Source of the DNA: Streptomyces ficellus
Lineage (GTDB): Bacteria; Actinomycetota; Actinomycetes; Streptomycetales; Streptomycetaceae
Reading direction: 5' to 3'
Assembly: GCF_030406405.1 (NCBI RefSeq)
Contig: NZ_JAUEPL010000029.1
Coordinates: forward strand, 1-64,000
DNA: 64,000 nucleotides
Below are positions 26,904 to 35,315 of this stretch, piece after piece; position 1 is the stretch's first letter; each line of letters opens with the position of its first letter. Position numbers and translations under genes: made by a program. The notes under the pieces were generated by a model. The model had not been told where the DNA came from. It made no database searches and worked only from the letters and a program-made list of their open reading frames with translations.

Positions 26904-27137
26904 ATGAAGTGCAAGAAGGCTGCGGTAGCCGTCGCCGGTATCGTCATGGCGCTGGGTGCGGCCGCTCCCGCGGTCGCCGACGCGGAGGCCTGGGGTGCCG
27001 CCAAGAACTCCCCGGGCGTCATCTCCGGCAACGTCGTCCAGGTGCCGGTGCACGTGCCGATCAATGTGTGCGGTAACACCGTCAACGTCATCGCGCTGCT
27101 GAACCCCACCTACGGCAACGTCTGCATCAACAAGTGA
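26904..27137 (+). CDS. Short chaplin (hydrophobic aerial-surface protein)
   Basis: A 77-residue secreted protein. Residues 1-~26 form a signal peptide ([17 protein letters not shown]). The mature part is a single chaplin domain ([42 protein letters not shown]) with the two conserved cysteines that form an intramolecular disulfide. Short chaplins assemble into amyloid-like films at air-water interfaces and coat aerial hyphae. ATG 26904 has AAGGAAG upstream. There is no sortase signal. It is followed by a strong terminator, so it is monocistronic. A second short chaplin lies at 40568, on the other side of the polysaccharide cluster. Confidence 0.95.
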   Translation: MKCKKAAVAVAGIVMALGAAAPAVADAEAWGAAKNSPGVISGNVVQVPVHVPINVCGNTVNVIALLNPTYGNVCINK

Positions 27138-27164
27138 CGCGGCGCCGGGCCCTGCCCGCGTAAC

Positions 27165-27194
27165 AGCCGGTCCCGGAGCGCTCCGGGACCGGCT
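27165..27194 (+). terminator. Terminator after chaplin gene
   Basis: Arms AGCCGGTCCCGGA and TCCGGGACCGGCT (13 bases each) close on a four-base GCGC loop and are followed directly by TTTT. Confidence 0.9.
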
Positions 27195-27342
27195 TTTCCC
27201 TGTCCGAATGACCCAAGCGGGCGAGGTAATCCACCAACGGGCTACTGGGGGACGGACCGGCGCTCACGATCGGCCCATTAAGAATACTTTTGCTCCACGT
27301 GACGGCGAACGCGACATCCTGACGCCTGGCGAAGGAGCGGAC

Positions 27343-28644
27343 ATGGGTCATCCAAGAGGGCACCGGGGAGGAAAGAGACAGCGGACGGGCGCACGGCTCG
27401 CGGTGTTCACCGCCGGTGTGCTGGTGGCGGGCGTTGCCGTGTCCGCCCCGGGCCACGCCGCCGAACCGGCACCTCCCAGAGGCCCGGTCCCCGTCACCGG
27501 TCCGGTCGACGGAACGGCGCTGGGCGCCTATCTGGACTACGGGCCGCGAGGCATCCACCGCATGGCGGGCCTGCGCAAGTGGCTGGGCGGCACCGAACTC
27601 CGGGTGGGCCACACCTACCTGCCCGGTGACGTGTGGACCAACATCGAGGGCCGCCCCGGCTTCCTGGAGCACTGGGCACAGTGGCGGCGCGCCAAGCAGG
27701 ACCGGCTCTTCGTCCTCAACGTACCCATGCTGGAGCGAAACGAGAGCCACCTGCCGGACCCGGTCGTGCGGCAGTTGCTGCGGCTCGGCGCCGACGGACG
27801 GTTCGACCGGCACTTCCGGACCCTCGCCGAACGCCTCGTGGCACTGGAGGTGCCGGACACCGTCATCGTCCTCGGCTGGGAGATGAACGGCATCACGTAC
27901 TCGCACCGCTGCGGCCCCGATCCGCAGGCGTGGAAGGCGTACTGGAAGCGCATCGTCACCGCCATGCGCTCGGTGCCCGGGCAGAAGTTCCGGTTCGACT
28001 TCGCGCCCAGTCGCGGAGTGGACGCCATTCCGTGGACCGAGTGCTATCCCGGGGACGACGTCGTGGACATCATCGGGATGGACTCCTACGACCAGCCTCC
28101 GGGTGAGGACTTCGACGACCAGGTCAACCAGCCTTATGGCCTGCGCCACCACGTGGAGTTCGCCGCTGCCCACGGCAAGCCCATCTCGTACCCGGAATGG
28201 GGGCTGTTCCGCAACGGCGACAACCCCGAGTACATGCGGCGCATGCTGGAGTGGTTCGACCGGCACAAGCCGCTCTACCAGACGATCACCGACTACTGCC
28301 CGCACGGCGTGTGGCAGTGCGACGAGAACCCGAAGTCGTCGGAGGTGTTCCGTACGGTCCTCTCCGGCCGCGACGCTCCCACCGAACCGGCCCCCGAGCC
28401 GACCCCCACGCCTGAACCGGACCCGGACCCGGAGCCCGAGCCGGAACCGGAACCGGAGCCGGAGCCCGAACCGGAGCCCGAGCCGGAACCGGAACCGGAG
28501 CCGGAGCCGGAGCCGGAACCGGAGCCCGAGCCGGACCTGGAGCCTCAGCCCGAGCAGTCCGGGTGCATTCCGCTGGATCTCGGCCCCTGGATCGAGAAGT
28601 GGCTGGGCCGCAAGCTGTGCGTCCGGCTCGCCTGGCGCGAGTAG
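27343..28644 (+). CDS. Secreted GH26-type glycoside hydrolase with long Glu-Pro linker
   Basis: Secreted 433-residue protein. A Tat/Sec-type signal with many arginines ([21 protein letters not shown]) precedes a catalytic domain at about residues 60-345. Acid/base Glu180 lies in GWEMNG and the likely nucleophile Glu285 in SYPEWG, the arrangement of clan GH-A family 26 enzymes, which attack beta-mannan or related glycans. A roughly 55-residue run of alternating Pro and Glu follows, then a small terminal domain with two cysteines ([21 protein letters not shown]). ATG 27343 has AAGGAG. It converges on the exopolysaccharide operon with six bases between stops, so processing of that polymer is a reasonable inference. 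Confidence 0.85.
   Translation: MGHPRGHRGGKRQRTGARLAVFTAGVLVAGVAVSAPGHAAEPAPPRGPVPVTGPVDGTALGAYLDYGPRGIHRMAGLRKWLGGTELRVGHTYLPGDVWTNIEGRPGFLEHWAQWRRAKQDRLFVLNVPMLERNESHLPDPVVRQLLRLGADGRFDRHFRTLAERLVALEVPDTVIVLGWEMNGITYSHRCGPDPQAWKAYWKRIVTAMRSVPGQKFRFDFAPSRGVDAIPWTECYPGDDVVDIIGMDSYDQPPGEDFDDQVNQPYGLRHHVEFAAAHGKPISYPEWGLFRNGDNPEYMRRMLEWFDRHKPLYQTITDYCPHGVWQCDENPKSSEVFRTVLSGRDAPTEPAPEPTPTPEPDPDPEPEPEPEPEPEPEPEPEPEPEPEPEPEPEPEPEPDLEPQPEQSGCIPLDLGPWIEKWLGRKLCVRLAWRE
28390..28558 (+). repeat. Pro-Glu dipeptide-coding tandem repeat
   Basis: About 170 bases of alternating CCG/CCC and GAG/GAA codons inside the GH26 gene encode a stiff, acidic PE linker. The six-base unit is prone to slippage, so its length may vary between strains. 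Confidence 0.9.
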
Positions 28645-28650
28645 CGCACG

Positions 28651-29772
28651 TCATGCGCCGCCGCGCCCCGGCAGGCGCGGCAGGCGCAGCAGGCGCACCC
28701 ACGCGCGGTCGCGCAGCCGGTCCGCCGCCCACCGGCGGCCGGCCGCGCATCCCGCCCGCAGCAGCATCGGCACCGCCGTGCGGCGCCGGGCCAGCAGCAG
28801 CCGCTGGTTGACGGCCGGTTCCGGGCGCCAGTGGTGCTTGTACGGCTCGGTGCCGCGCAGCATGCTGAGCGTGCCGCGGCCGCTGGCGCTGCACTCCTTG
28901 GCCCCGTTGCGCAGCAGCATGGTCGTCACGTCCACCTTGCCGGCGCGCAGGACGGGGTCCGCCCCGTACAGGTAGCAGCCCGACAGGCGCGGTGACATGA
29001 GATTGAGGTTGGCGGCGACGACCTGGCCGTCGACGCGGAACTCGGTCACCATCGCGTTCCCCGACTCGACCATGGTCCGCACCGCCCGTTCCAGGTGCTC
29101 GGCGAACCGGGTGCTGAGGTGCTCGGCCGTCACCTGGCGCCCGGCCCACTGGCGCTGGTGCAGCTCCAGCAGCCTCCGCAGCGCCACCGGCACCTCGGCG
29201 GCGGGTACGACGCGCTCCTGGATGCCCATCCGGTCGATCTTGCGCAGCTTGGAGCGGGACCGCTGCGCCCGCGACGAGGGCAGGCGGTCGACCAGCTTGT
29301 CGATGGTGAGGGCGGGCAGTTCCAGGCAGGTGGAGTCGGCGAGCCTGCGGCGCGGACCGCGCCAGTACGCGTAGACCCGCTCGGCGGCGGCCCCCGCGCG
29401 TACCTCCCGCAGGTCGATCACGGCGGTACGGGCGAGGTCGCGCAGCGCGTCGGCCAGCGCGGGGAGGGCCTCGTCGCAGGTGTCGTCGACGAGCACGTCG
29501 GAGAAGTCGGTGATCGAGCCGCCCAGGTGGGTCAGGACCGGCAGGGGCGCGCGCACCAGCCGCAGCGGCGCCGCCGCGACCAGCCGCCCGTCCTGGCGTA
29601 CGAGCACGACCCGCAGGCGGCCCGGGATCCCGTACGACACCCACCAGGAGTGCAGCCACGAGTGCGCCTGGAACGGTGTGGCGGCCCCGCACCTGGCGTA
29701 CAGGTCCGCCCACTCGCCCGCCAGCCGCCCGAACTCCTCGCCGTCCCGGCAGACCGTCACCTCGGTGCTCAT
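28651..29772 (-). CDS. GNAT/FemAB-like acyltransferase of polysaccharide cluster (BioF2/CelD family)
   Basis: A 373-residue protein of the family often annotated as GNAT N-acetyltransferase or cellulose-biosynthesis (CelD/BcsL). The N-terminal part has ATPFQAHSWLHSWWVSYG and VLVRQDGRLVAAAPLRL. The second acetyltransferase-like lobe contains RSKLRKIDRMG, LHQRQW, AANLNLMSPRLSGCYLYGADP and RGTEPYKHHW, all typical of this group in exopolysaccharide operons. Its ATG overlaps the stop of the upstream Wzz-like gene (ATGA). It is the last gene of the eight-gene operon and probably adds an acyl or aminoacyl substituent to the polymer; the donor is unknown. Confidence 0.85.
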   Translation of the reverse strand: MSTEVTVCRDGEEFGRLAGEWADLYARCGAATPFQAHSWLHSWWVSYGIPGRLRVVLVRQDGRLVAAAPLRLVRAPLPVLTHLGGSITDFSDVLVDDTCDEALPALADALRDLARTAVIDLREVRAGAAAERVYAYWRGPRRRLADSTCLELPALTIDKLVDRLPSSRAQRSRSKLRKIDRMGIQERVVPAAEVPVALRRLLELHQRQWAGRQVTAEHLSTRFAEHLERAVRTMVESGNAMVTEFRVDGQVVAANLNLMSPRLSGCYLYGADPVLRAGKVDVTTMLLRNGAKECSASGRGTLSMLRGTEPYKHHWRPEPAVNQRLLLARRRTAVPMLLRAGCAAGRRWAADRLRDRAWVRLLRLPRLPGRGGA

Positions 29773-30431
29773 ACCGCCTCCGGCTGTGCCACCGAGGGGG
29801 AGCCCGGGCCGGGCACGGCCGCGTACCGGCCCCGTGCCGTGTCCCGGCGCGGCCGGACCAGGAGTGCCAGCCCGCCCAGCAGGCCACCCGCGCAGCCGCC
29901 GACGAGCGCGGACAGCGGCGCGGACGGCGAGACGGGGGCGGTGGGCGTGGCGGCGCGGGTGAACTGGACGACCCTCACGCCGGTGCTGTCCTGGGTGTGG
30001 GCGCCTTTCTGTACGAGGGCCCTGGCCACGCTGTCGGCCATGGCGACCGCGGTCTCGGGGCGCGGCGCCCGCGCCGTGAGGGAGATCATCGGGGCGTCGG
30101 GCGAGGTCGCGGCCTGGACGCCGGCGCGCAGGGTGCCCGCCGGAACCCCCGCCTCGACCTGGGCGTCGGCGGTGACCGCGACGTCGGTGGCGACCCGCCC
30201 GTACGCCTGTGCGAGGCCCAGCGCACCGGCCGGGTCGGACCCCTTGGCGGGTACGACCACGACGTAGCTGGTCGCCGCGTACTGCGGGGTCGCCAGCAGA
30301 CCGTACGCGCCCCCCGCCGCCAGGCCCAGCAGCGCGGCGCCCGGGACGAGCAGCCGGCGGTAGGCACCCGCCCGGGTCAGTCGGGTCAGCCGGCCGATCA
30401 CACGGCGTACGAGGAAGGAATGGGGGGTCAT
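29769..30431 (-). CDS. Wzz/YveK-type polysaccharide chain-length determinant
   Basis: A 220-residue membrane protein with two transmembrane helices flanking an extracytoplasmic domain. The first is YRRLLVPGAALLGLAAGGAYGLLATPQYAATSYVVV (about residues 25-60), with the conserved P..Y.A.S pattern of Wzz proteins. The second is PLSALVGGCAGGLLGGLALLV near residues 170-190. There is no tyrosine-kinase domain, so it is a stand-alone co-polymerase that sets polymer length. It is translationally coupled to genes on both sides by ATGA overlaps. Confidence 0.86.
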   Translation of the reverse strand: MTPHSFLVRRVIGRLTRLTRAGAYRRLLVPGAALLGLAAGGAYGLLATPQYAATSYVVVVPAKGSDPAGALGLAQAYGRVATDVAVTADAQVEAGVPAGTLRAGVQAATSPDAPMISLTARAPRPETAVAMADSVARALVQKGAHTQDSTGVRVVQFTRAATPTAPVSPSAPLSALVGGCAGGLLGGLALLVRPRRDTARGRYAAVPGPGSPSVAQPEAV

Positions 30432-31531
30432 CGGTCACTCGCTTCGTAGGGGAGCTTCGTGGCTTCGTGGTAGAGGGACGTCAACTGCCGGGCGCTGTGG
30501 GCGATGTCGTAGCGGCGTACGGCGTCGGGGACCGGGAGCCGCTCACGGGGGACCGACCGCAGCGCGGCCGCCACCTCGGCCGCCGACGCGCCGATTCGCA
30601 GCGCCCCGGGTGCCTCCCCGGCCGGCAGGTCGTCGAGGGCCGGGCACGCCACGTACCGCACCGGCAGCCCGGCGGCCAGGGCCTCGACGATCGCGAGCCC
30701 GAACGCCTCCTCCGCCGACGTCGACACGAACACGTCCATGGCCGAGAGCAGCTCCGGCAGGCCCCGGGACACCGCGCCCGCCCACACCACCCGCTCCGCC
30801 GCCCCGCACTCCCGGGCGACCCGCTCCAGCCGCTCCCGCTGATCGCCCTCCCCCACCAGGAGCAGCCGCGCGCCGGGCACGTCGGCCACCGCGCGGATCA
30901 GCGTGCCGAACCGCTTGCCCGCCGCCAGCCGCCCCACCCCGCCGACGACGTACGCGTCCGGCGCCAGCCCCAGCCGCCGCCGCGCCGCCCGCCGCGCGCC
31001 CGCGTCGAAGGCGAAGCGCCCCACGTCGATGCCGTTGGGTACGACCCGGATGCGCGCCGGGCGCACGCCCCACCCGGCCAGGCGCCGCGCCACGGTGTCG
31101 GAGACGGCCACCGTCGCCGTGCCGAGCCGCTCGGTGGCGACGTACAGGGCGCGCGCCCCGGCGCTGAGCGGCCGGCCCTCGATCTGGGCGGCGCCCAGGG
31201 AGTGCTCGGTGGCGATGACCGTGCGCACCCCGGCGAGCCGGGCGGCGAGGCGCCCGTACACACAGGCCCGGTACAGGTGCGTGTGGACGAGGTCGAACCC
31301 GCCGCCCGCGATCAGCCGGGCGAGGCGGGGCAGCGCGGTCAGGTCGCGGTTGCCGCGCATGCCCAGGTGCGTGACCGGCACGCCGTCCGCGCGCAGGGCG
31401 TCCGCGACGGCACCGGGGTTGGTGAGCGTGACGACGCTGCTGTGGACCTCGCGCATATGGGGGATCAGCAGGCGCAGTTGCTGTTCCGCACCGCCGATGC
31501 CGAGGCCCGTGATGATGTGCAGGACCCTCAT
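30428..31531 (-). CDS. GT4-family glycosyltransferase
   Basis: Cytoplasmic-face retaining glycosyltransferase with GT-B fold, 367 residues. The N-terminal acceptor domain starts MRVLHIITGLGIGGAEQQLRLL, typical of the family. The nucleotide-sugar half shows VVPNGIDVGRF, VGGVGRLAAGKRFGTLI and the E-x7-E element as EEAFGLAIVEALAAGLPV. Start and stop overlap neighbours as ATGA on both sides. It probably adds one sugar of the lipid-linked repeat unit; sugar specificity cannot be read. Confidence 0.92.
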   Translation of the reverse strand: MRVLHIITGLGIGGAEQQLRLLIPHMREVHSSVVTLTNPGAVADALRADGVPVTHLGMRGNRDLTALPRLARLIAGGGFDLVHTHLYRACVYGRLAARLAGVRTVIATEHSLGAAQIEGRPLSAGARALYVATERLGTATVAVSDTVARRLAGWGVRPARIRVVPNGIDVGRFAFDAGARRAARRRLGLAPDAYVVGGVGRLAAGKRFGTLIRAVADVPGARLLLVGEGDQRERLERVARECGAAERVVWAGAVSRGLPELLSAMDVFVSTSAEEAFGLAIVEALAAGLPVRYVACPALDDLPAGEAPGALRIGASAAEVAAALRSVPRERLPVPDAVRRYDIAHSARQLTSLYHEATKLPYEASDR

Positions 31532-32283
31532 GACACGGGCATCGGGGCCGGGGCCAGGTCCACGGCGGCGCGCCGCAGCGCGTGCAGCCGGCGCTTGGCG
31601 TGCAGCCGCCAGCCGGTGTCGCGCTGCCCGATGTGCACGCGGGGCAGCGCGAACACACCGGCCAGCTCCGGCGGGGGGCCGACGGCGGCGCCATAGGCGT
31701 ACCCGGCCTCGCGGACGGCGCGGACCGTGCGGGCGTCGAGGTGGCCGTAGGGGTAGCAGAAGCCCTCGGGGGCGGTTCCCGTGACCGTACGGAGCAGTTC
31801 CCGGCTGAGCCGGGTCTCCTCGGACAGCGCCAGGTCGGTGGCCGGGGGGAGGGAGACGTGCAGCAGACCGTGCGAGGCGACCTCCATGCCGGCGGCGGCG
31901 CAGCGGCGTACGCCGTCCTCCGTCAGCAGCGGCTTGCGCGGGCCGTCTTCGTCCCAGGCGTTGTCGCCGCCGAACCGGCCCGGCAGGACGAAGACGGTGG
32001 CCGTGCAGTCGTGGCGGCGCAGCAGCGGGACGGCGTTGTCGAGGAAGTCGGCGTACCCGTCGTCGAAGGTCAGCCCGACGAGCCCGCGAGCGTCGCCGCG
32101 CCGGGCCGCACGCAGCAGCTCCCGTACGGACACGCCGCGCAGCCCGCGGTCGCGCAGCCAGCGCAGCTGCCTGTCCAGCCGGGCGGGGGAGACGGTCACC
32201 CGGTACGGGTCGTCCGTCTCATTCGTGCGGTCGTCGATCGAGTGGTACATCGCCGTCCACAGGCGGGTGTTCCGAGTGGCCAT
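31528..32283 (-). CDS. Polysaccharide deacetylase (NodB/CE4 family)
   Basis: A 251-residue NodB-homology protein. The metal/catalytic motif is LTFDDGYADF (the two Asp), the His-box is ASHGLLHVSL, and a later FCYPYGHLDA motif completes the CE4 core. No signal peptide is obvious, so it may act on the lipid-linked intermediate inside the cell or leave by another route. The start at 32283 lies 65 bases inside the 3' end of the flippase gene, with GAAGG upstream; internal Met12 would still overlap. It is expected to remove N-acetyl groups from the polysaccharide. Confidence 0.9.
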   Translation of the reverse strand: MATRNTRLWTAMYHSIDDRTNETDDPYRVTVSPARLDRQLRWLRDRGLRGVSVRELLRAARRGDARGLVGLTFDDGYADFLDNAVPLLRRHDCTATVFVLPGRFGGDNAWDEDGPRKPLLTEDGVRRCAAAGMEVASHGLLHVSLPPATDLALSEETRLSRELLRTVTGTAPEGFCYPYGHLDARTVRAVREAGYAYGAAVGPPPELAGVFALPRVHIGQRDTGWRLHAKRRLHALRRAAVDLAPAPMPVS

Positions 32284-33877
32284 GAGCGAGCCTTCGCGAA
32301 GCGGTACGGACGAGGGAGGGGACCACCGGCGCCCGCAGCGCGCAGGCGGCGGCGACGAACACGACGGTGACGGTGACGAGTGCGACGGGCGCCGCCGCGA
32401 GGGGCGCGCCCGCCGCCCCCGCGCACAGCCACCCCGCCGCGGTGGCGACGGCGGCGGCCGCGGTGAGCCTGGCCAGGCCGCGCACGAGGGGGCCGACGGC
32501 GAGCGGGATGCTCTGCCGGCGTACGCCGATCAGGAGCAGCGCGGCGGAGAGCGTGATGCCCAGGGCATTGGCGGCCGCGATGCCGACCGCGCCCCAGGGC
32601 CCGGCGAAGGCCAGGCCCGCCCCGGCGGTCACGGCCACGCCGGCGGTCATGACGGCGGCCGGGTACCACAGGGGCGTGGAGGCGGAGAAGTAGCAGCGGA
32701 CGAGGGCGCTGACCAGTGTGTGGCCGAGCAGGCCGAGCGCGTAGATCCGCATGACGGCGGCGGTGGCGGCGGTGTCGGCGCGGTCGAACGCCCCGCGCTG
32801 GAAGAGCAGTTCGACGATCTGGGGCGCGGCGGCGATGACGGTCGCGCCACCGGCCAGCACGATCACTCCCGCCAGCAGCAGATCCCGCTCGACCCGCCGC
32901 CGGGCGGTGTCCGTGTCACCGGCCGCCATCGCCCGCGCCACCACCGGGAAGGTGACCGTGCACATCATGAGCGACAGCACCATCGGCAGCTGCGCGACCT
33001 TCTGCGCGTAGTTGAGGTGCGAGATGGCGCCGGCGGGCAGCGGCGCGGCGAGGAACCGCTCGACCAGGACCTGTGACTGGCGGGTCGCCGCGAACACGAT
33101 CACGGGCGCGAGGAGGGCGACGACGAGCCCGCCCGCAGGTGCCCGCTTGCCCTCGGCCCGGGCACGTTCGCCCGTCAACTGCCGCCACAGCGACGGCGCC
33201 TGGACCAGCACCATCAGCACACCGCCCGCCGCGACCCCGGCCGCGGCCGCGCGCACCCCCCAGGCGGGCCCGAGCAGGACGACCGCCGTGAGGATGCCCA
33301 TGTTGTACGCGATGTTGATCGCGGCCGGCGGCAGGAACCGGCCATGGGCGCGCAGTGCCGCGCTGCAGTACCCGGCGAGCGTGAAGGTGAGCACACAGGT
33401 CGCCGTCAGCCGGGTGCAGTCCACCGCGAGCCGCTGCTGCGGCAGGCCGGGCGCCAGCACGGGTACGAGCCAGGGCGCGGCCAGCACGAGGAGGCCGGCG
33501 GCCGCGCTCATGCCCAGGGCCGCCTTCGGAAGCGTGGCCCTGACCAGCGCCCGCACGGGGTCGTCGCCGGTCGTCCGGCGCGCGAGGGCGCTGCTGAACG
33601 CGGGGATCAGGATGAGCGCCATCCCGTCCTCGATCAGCAGCGTTGCGGCGAACTCGGGCACGGTCCAGGCGACGAGGAACGCGTCCGTGTCGGTGCCCGC
33701 GCCGAAGGTGTGGGCCAGGAGCTGGTCGCGTACCAGCCCGAGCAGGGCGCCGGCGGCGGTCAGGGCGGCGGTCAGCACGGCCGCCCTCGCGAGGAACCGG
33801 TTCGTGGGCCGCCACGCTCCGCCTCCCGGCGCGGACGGCTCGGCCACCCCCAGCGGCACGGCGCTGCCCTCACCCAC
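32219..33877 (-). CDS. MVF (MurJ/MviN) family lipid-linked oligosaccharide flippase
   Basis: Integral membrane protein of 552 residues with about 14 helices. The MurJ-like features are RAAVLTAALTAAGALLGLVRDQLLAHTFGAGTDTDAF (N-terminal helices with conserved R and D), INIAYNMGI, and SHLNYAQKVAQLPMVLSL. Its presence in a polysaccharide operon suggests it flips an undecaprenyl-linked repeat unit rather than lipid II. GTG 33877 is preferred because GGGAGG precedes it and it overlaps the ligase stop by only a few bases; a longer GTG at 33916 is possible. The 3' end overlaps the deacetylase gene. Confidence 0.88.
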   Translation of the reverse strand: MGEGSAVPLGVAEPSAPGGGAWRPTNRFLARAAVLTAALTAAGALLGLVRDQLLAHTFGAGTDTDAFLVAWTVPEFAATLLIEDGMALILIPAFSSALARRTTGDDPVRALVRATLPKAALGMSAAAGLLVLAAPWLVPVLAPGLPQQRLAVDCTRLTATCVLTFTLAGYCSAALRAHGRFLPPAAINIAYNMGILTAVVLLGPAWGVRAAAAGVAAGGVLMVLVQAPSLWRQLTGERARAEGKRAPAGGLVVALLAPVIVFAATRQSQVLVERFLAAPLPAGAISHLNYAQKVAQLPMVLSLMMCTVTFPVVARAMAAGDTDTARRRVERDLLLAGVIVLAGGATVIAAAPQIVELLFQRGAFDRADTAATAAVMRIYALGLLGHTLVSALVRCYFSASTPLWYPAAVMTAGVAVTAGAGLAFAGPWGAVGIAAANALGITLSAALLLIGVRRQSIPLAVGPLVRGLARLTAAAAVATAAGWLCAGAAGAPLAAAPVALVTVTVVFVAAACALRAPVVPSLVRTASRRLAHGHSEHPPVDGDVPLDRRPHE

Positions 33878-35315
33878 GGGGCCGCACCTCCCGGTGGCGG
33901 CCGGTGTCGACGGCACAGGTGCGGTCGGGGCTCGGGCGGGCGGCGTCCGACGTGGGGACGCCCGGCCCGGCTACGCCCGCCGGGGCGGCGGCGCCCGGGG
34001 TGGCGGGCACCGGACCGGCGTCGCCCGGCGTACCGGCGCCGTGCGGGGACAGGGCCCACCAGGCCGCGAGGCCGAGGACGAGGCCCGTCAGGACGGTCGC
34101 GGGGCCGCCGATGTCCGCGTACGTGAAGTCGACGAGCTGCCAGACCAGCAGGCCCACCGCCACCAGCCCGCACTCCGCTCCCGGGAGCCGCCGCAGTCCC
34201 CGCAGCCCCCACAGCCGCCGCAGCCCGCACGCCAGCAGCGCGAGCCAGCTGCCCGCGACCGTCGCCAGGCCCAGCAGGCCCTGCTCGCCGAGGAGCAGCA
34301 GGTACATGTTGTGTGGCGACAGCAACGGCTGCCGCTGGAAGCCCGACCCCGCGCCCGCCGTGTCGCTGCCCGACGACAGGGCGAGCGAGGCGTGGCCGTC
34401 CCGGTACTGGGGGAAGCCCTTGAGTCCCACGCCGGTCAGCGGCTCGGCGCGCCACATCGACGCCGCCGCGGCCCACATGGTGTACCGGTCGGTGACCGAC
34501 TGGTCGGGGGCGGCCGTGACCTGGGAAATGCTCGCCACCCGCTCCTCCACCATCCTGGACCCGACGCCGAGCCCCGCGACCAGCACGACGCCGACCGCCC
34601 CGGCGGCCAGTCCCGCCCACACCGCGCGCCGCAGCCCGGACAGGGCGAGGAGCACCCCGCAGGCCACCACCGTCGCGATCCAGGCGCCCCTGCTGAAGGA
34701 CACCACCAGCGGGACCGCGAGCAGCCCGGCGCAGCAGACCGCCACCGCCCTGGCCCTCCCGGCCGTCCCGAGCGCCATGCCCACGGCGGCCACCAGCCCG
34801 AACGCGACGACCGCCGCCATGCCCAGCACATCGGTGGCCCCGAACGTCCCCACCGCCCGTACGTCCTCGCCCTGGTACGAGGCGCCCGTCCCGGTCAGGT
34901 ACTGCACGACCCCGACCGCCCCCTGCACCAGGGCCAGGCCGATCACCGCCCAGGCGACCAGGGCGAAGTCGCGCCGGTCCCGTACCAGCAGCACCACGGC
35001 GGCGGGTACGAGGACGAAGACCTGGAGGTAACGGGCGACGCCCGGCAGGCTCGACGCCGGATCGTTCGACGCGACGGCGGCGGCACAGACACCCAGCACC
35101 GGCAGCCCGAGCACGACGGCCGCCGTCCGCGACAGCGGCCGCGCCCGGGCCCGGTCGCGGTCCCGCACCAGCCGTACGACGCAGAAGGCGACCAGCACGG
35201 CCGACGCGGCGTCCGCCACCGTGCCGGTCCCCTGCTCGCCCCGCGGCGGCGGCACCAAGAGCAGCGCGACGACCGCCAGCAGCGGCACCAGGGGCGCCCA
35301 GCGCGGAACCGCCAT
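33870..35315 (-). CDS. O-antigen ligase/Wzy-like polymerase membrane protein
   Basis: A 481-residue polytopic protein of the O-antigen ligase (Wzy_C) family that joins or polymerises undecaprenyl-linked sugars outside the membrane. Landmarks are VVSFSRGAWIATVVACGVLL, the periplasmic loop with GVGLKGFPQYRDGHAS and SPHNMYLLLLGEQGLLGL containing the conserved His, and about eleven hydrophobic helices. A disordered Pro/Gly tail ends the protein. ATG 35315 (MAVPRWAP) is preferred; it overlaps the stop of the upstream priming transferase (TGATG). In this cluster it is the only candidate polymerase. Confidence 0.88.
   Translation of the reverse strand: MAVPRWAPLVPLLAVVALLLVPPPRGEQGTGTVADAASAVLVAFCVVRLVRDRDRARARPLSRTAAVVLGLPVLGVCAAAVASNDPASSLPGVARYLQVFVLVPAAVVLLVRDRRDFALVAWAVIGLALVQGAVGVVQYLTGTGASYQGEDVRAVGTFGATDVLGMAAVVAFGLVAAVGMALGTAGRARAVAVCCAGLLAVPLVVSFSRGAWIATVVACGVLLALSGLRRAVWAGLAAGAVGVVLVAGLGVGSRMVEERVASISQVTAAPDQSVTDRYTMWAAAASMWRAEPLTGVGLKGFPQYRDGHASLALSSGSDTAGAGSGFQRQPLLSPHNMYLLLLGEQGLLGLATVAGSWLALLACGLRRLWGLRGLRRLPGAECGLVAVGLLVWQLVDFTYADIGGPATVLTGLVLGLAAWWALSPHGAGTPGDAGPVPATPGAAAPAGVAGPGVPTSDAARPSPDRTCAVDTGRHREVRPRG

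Noticed and set aside
28390-28558. Glu-Pro repeat considered as non-coding satellite
   Set aside because: It is continuous in frame with a signal peptide, a GH26 catalytic domain and a cysteine-containing C-terminus.
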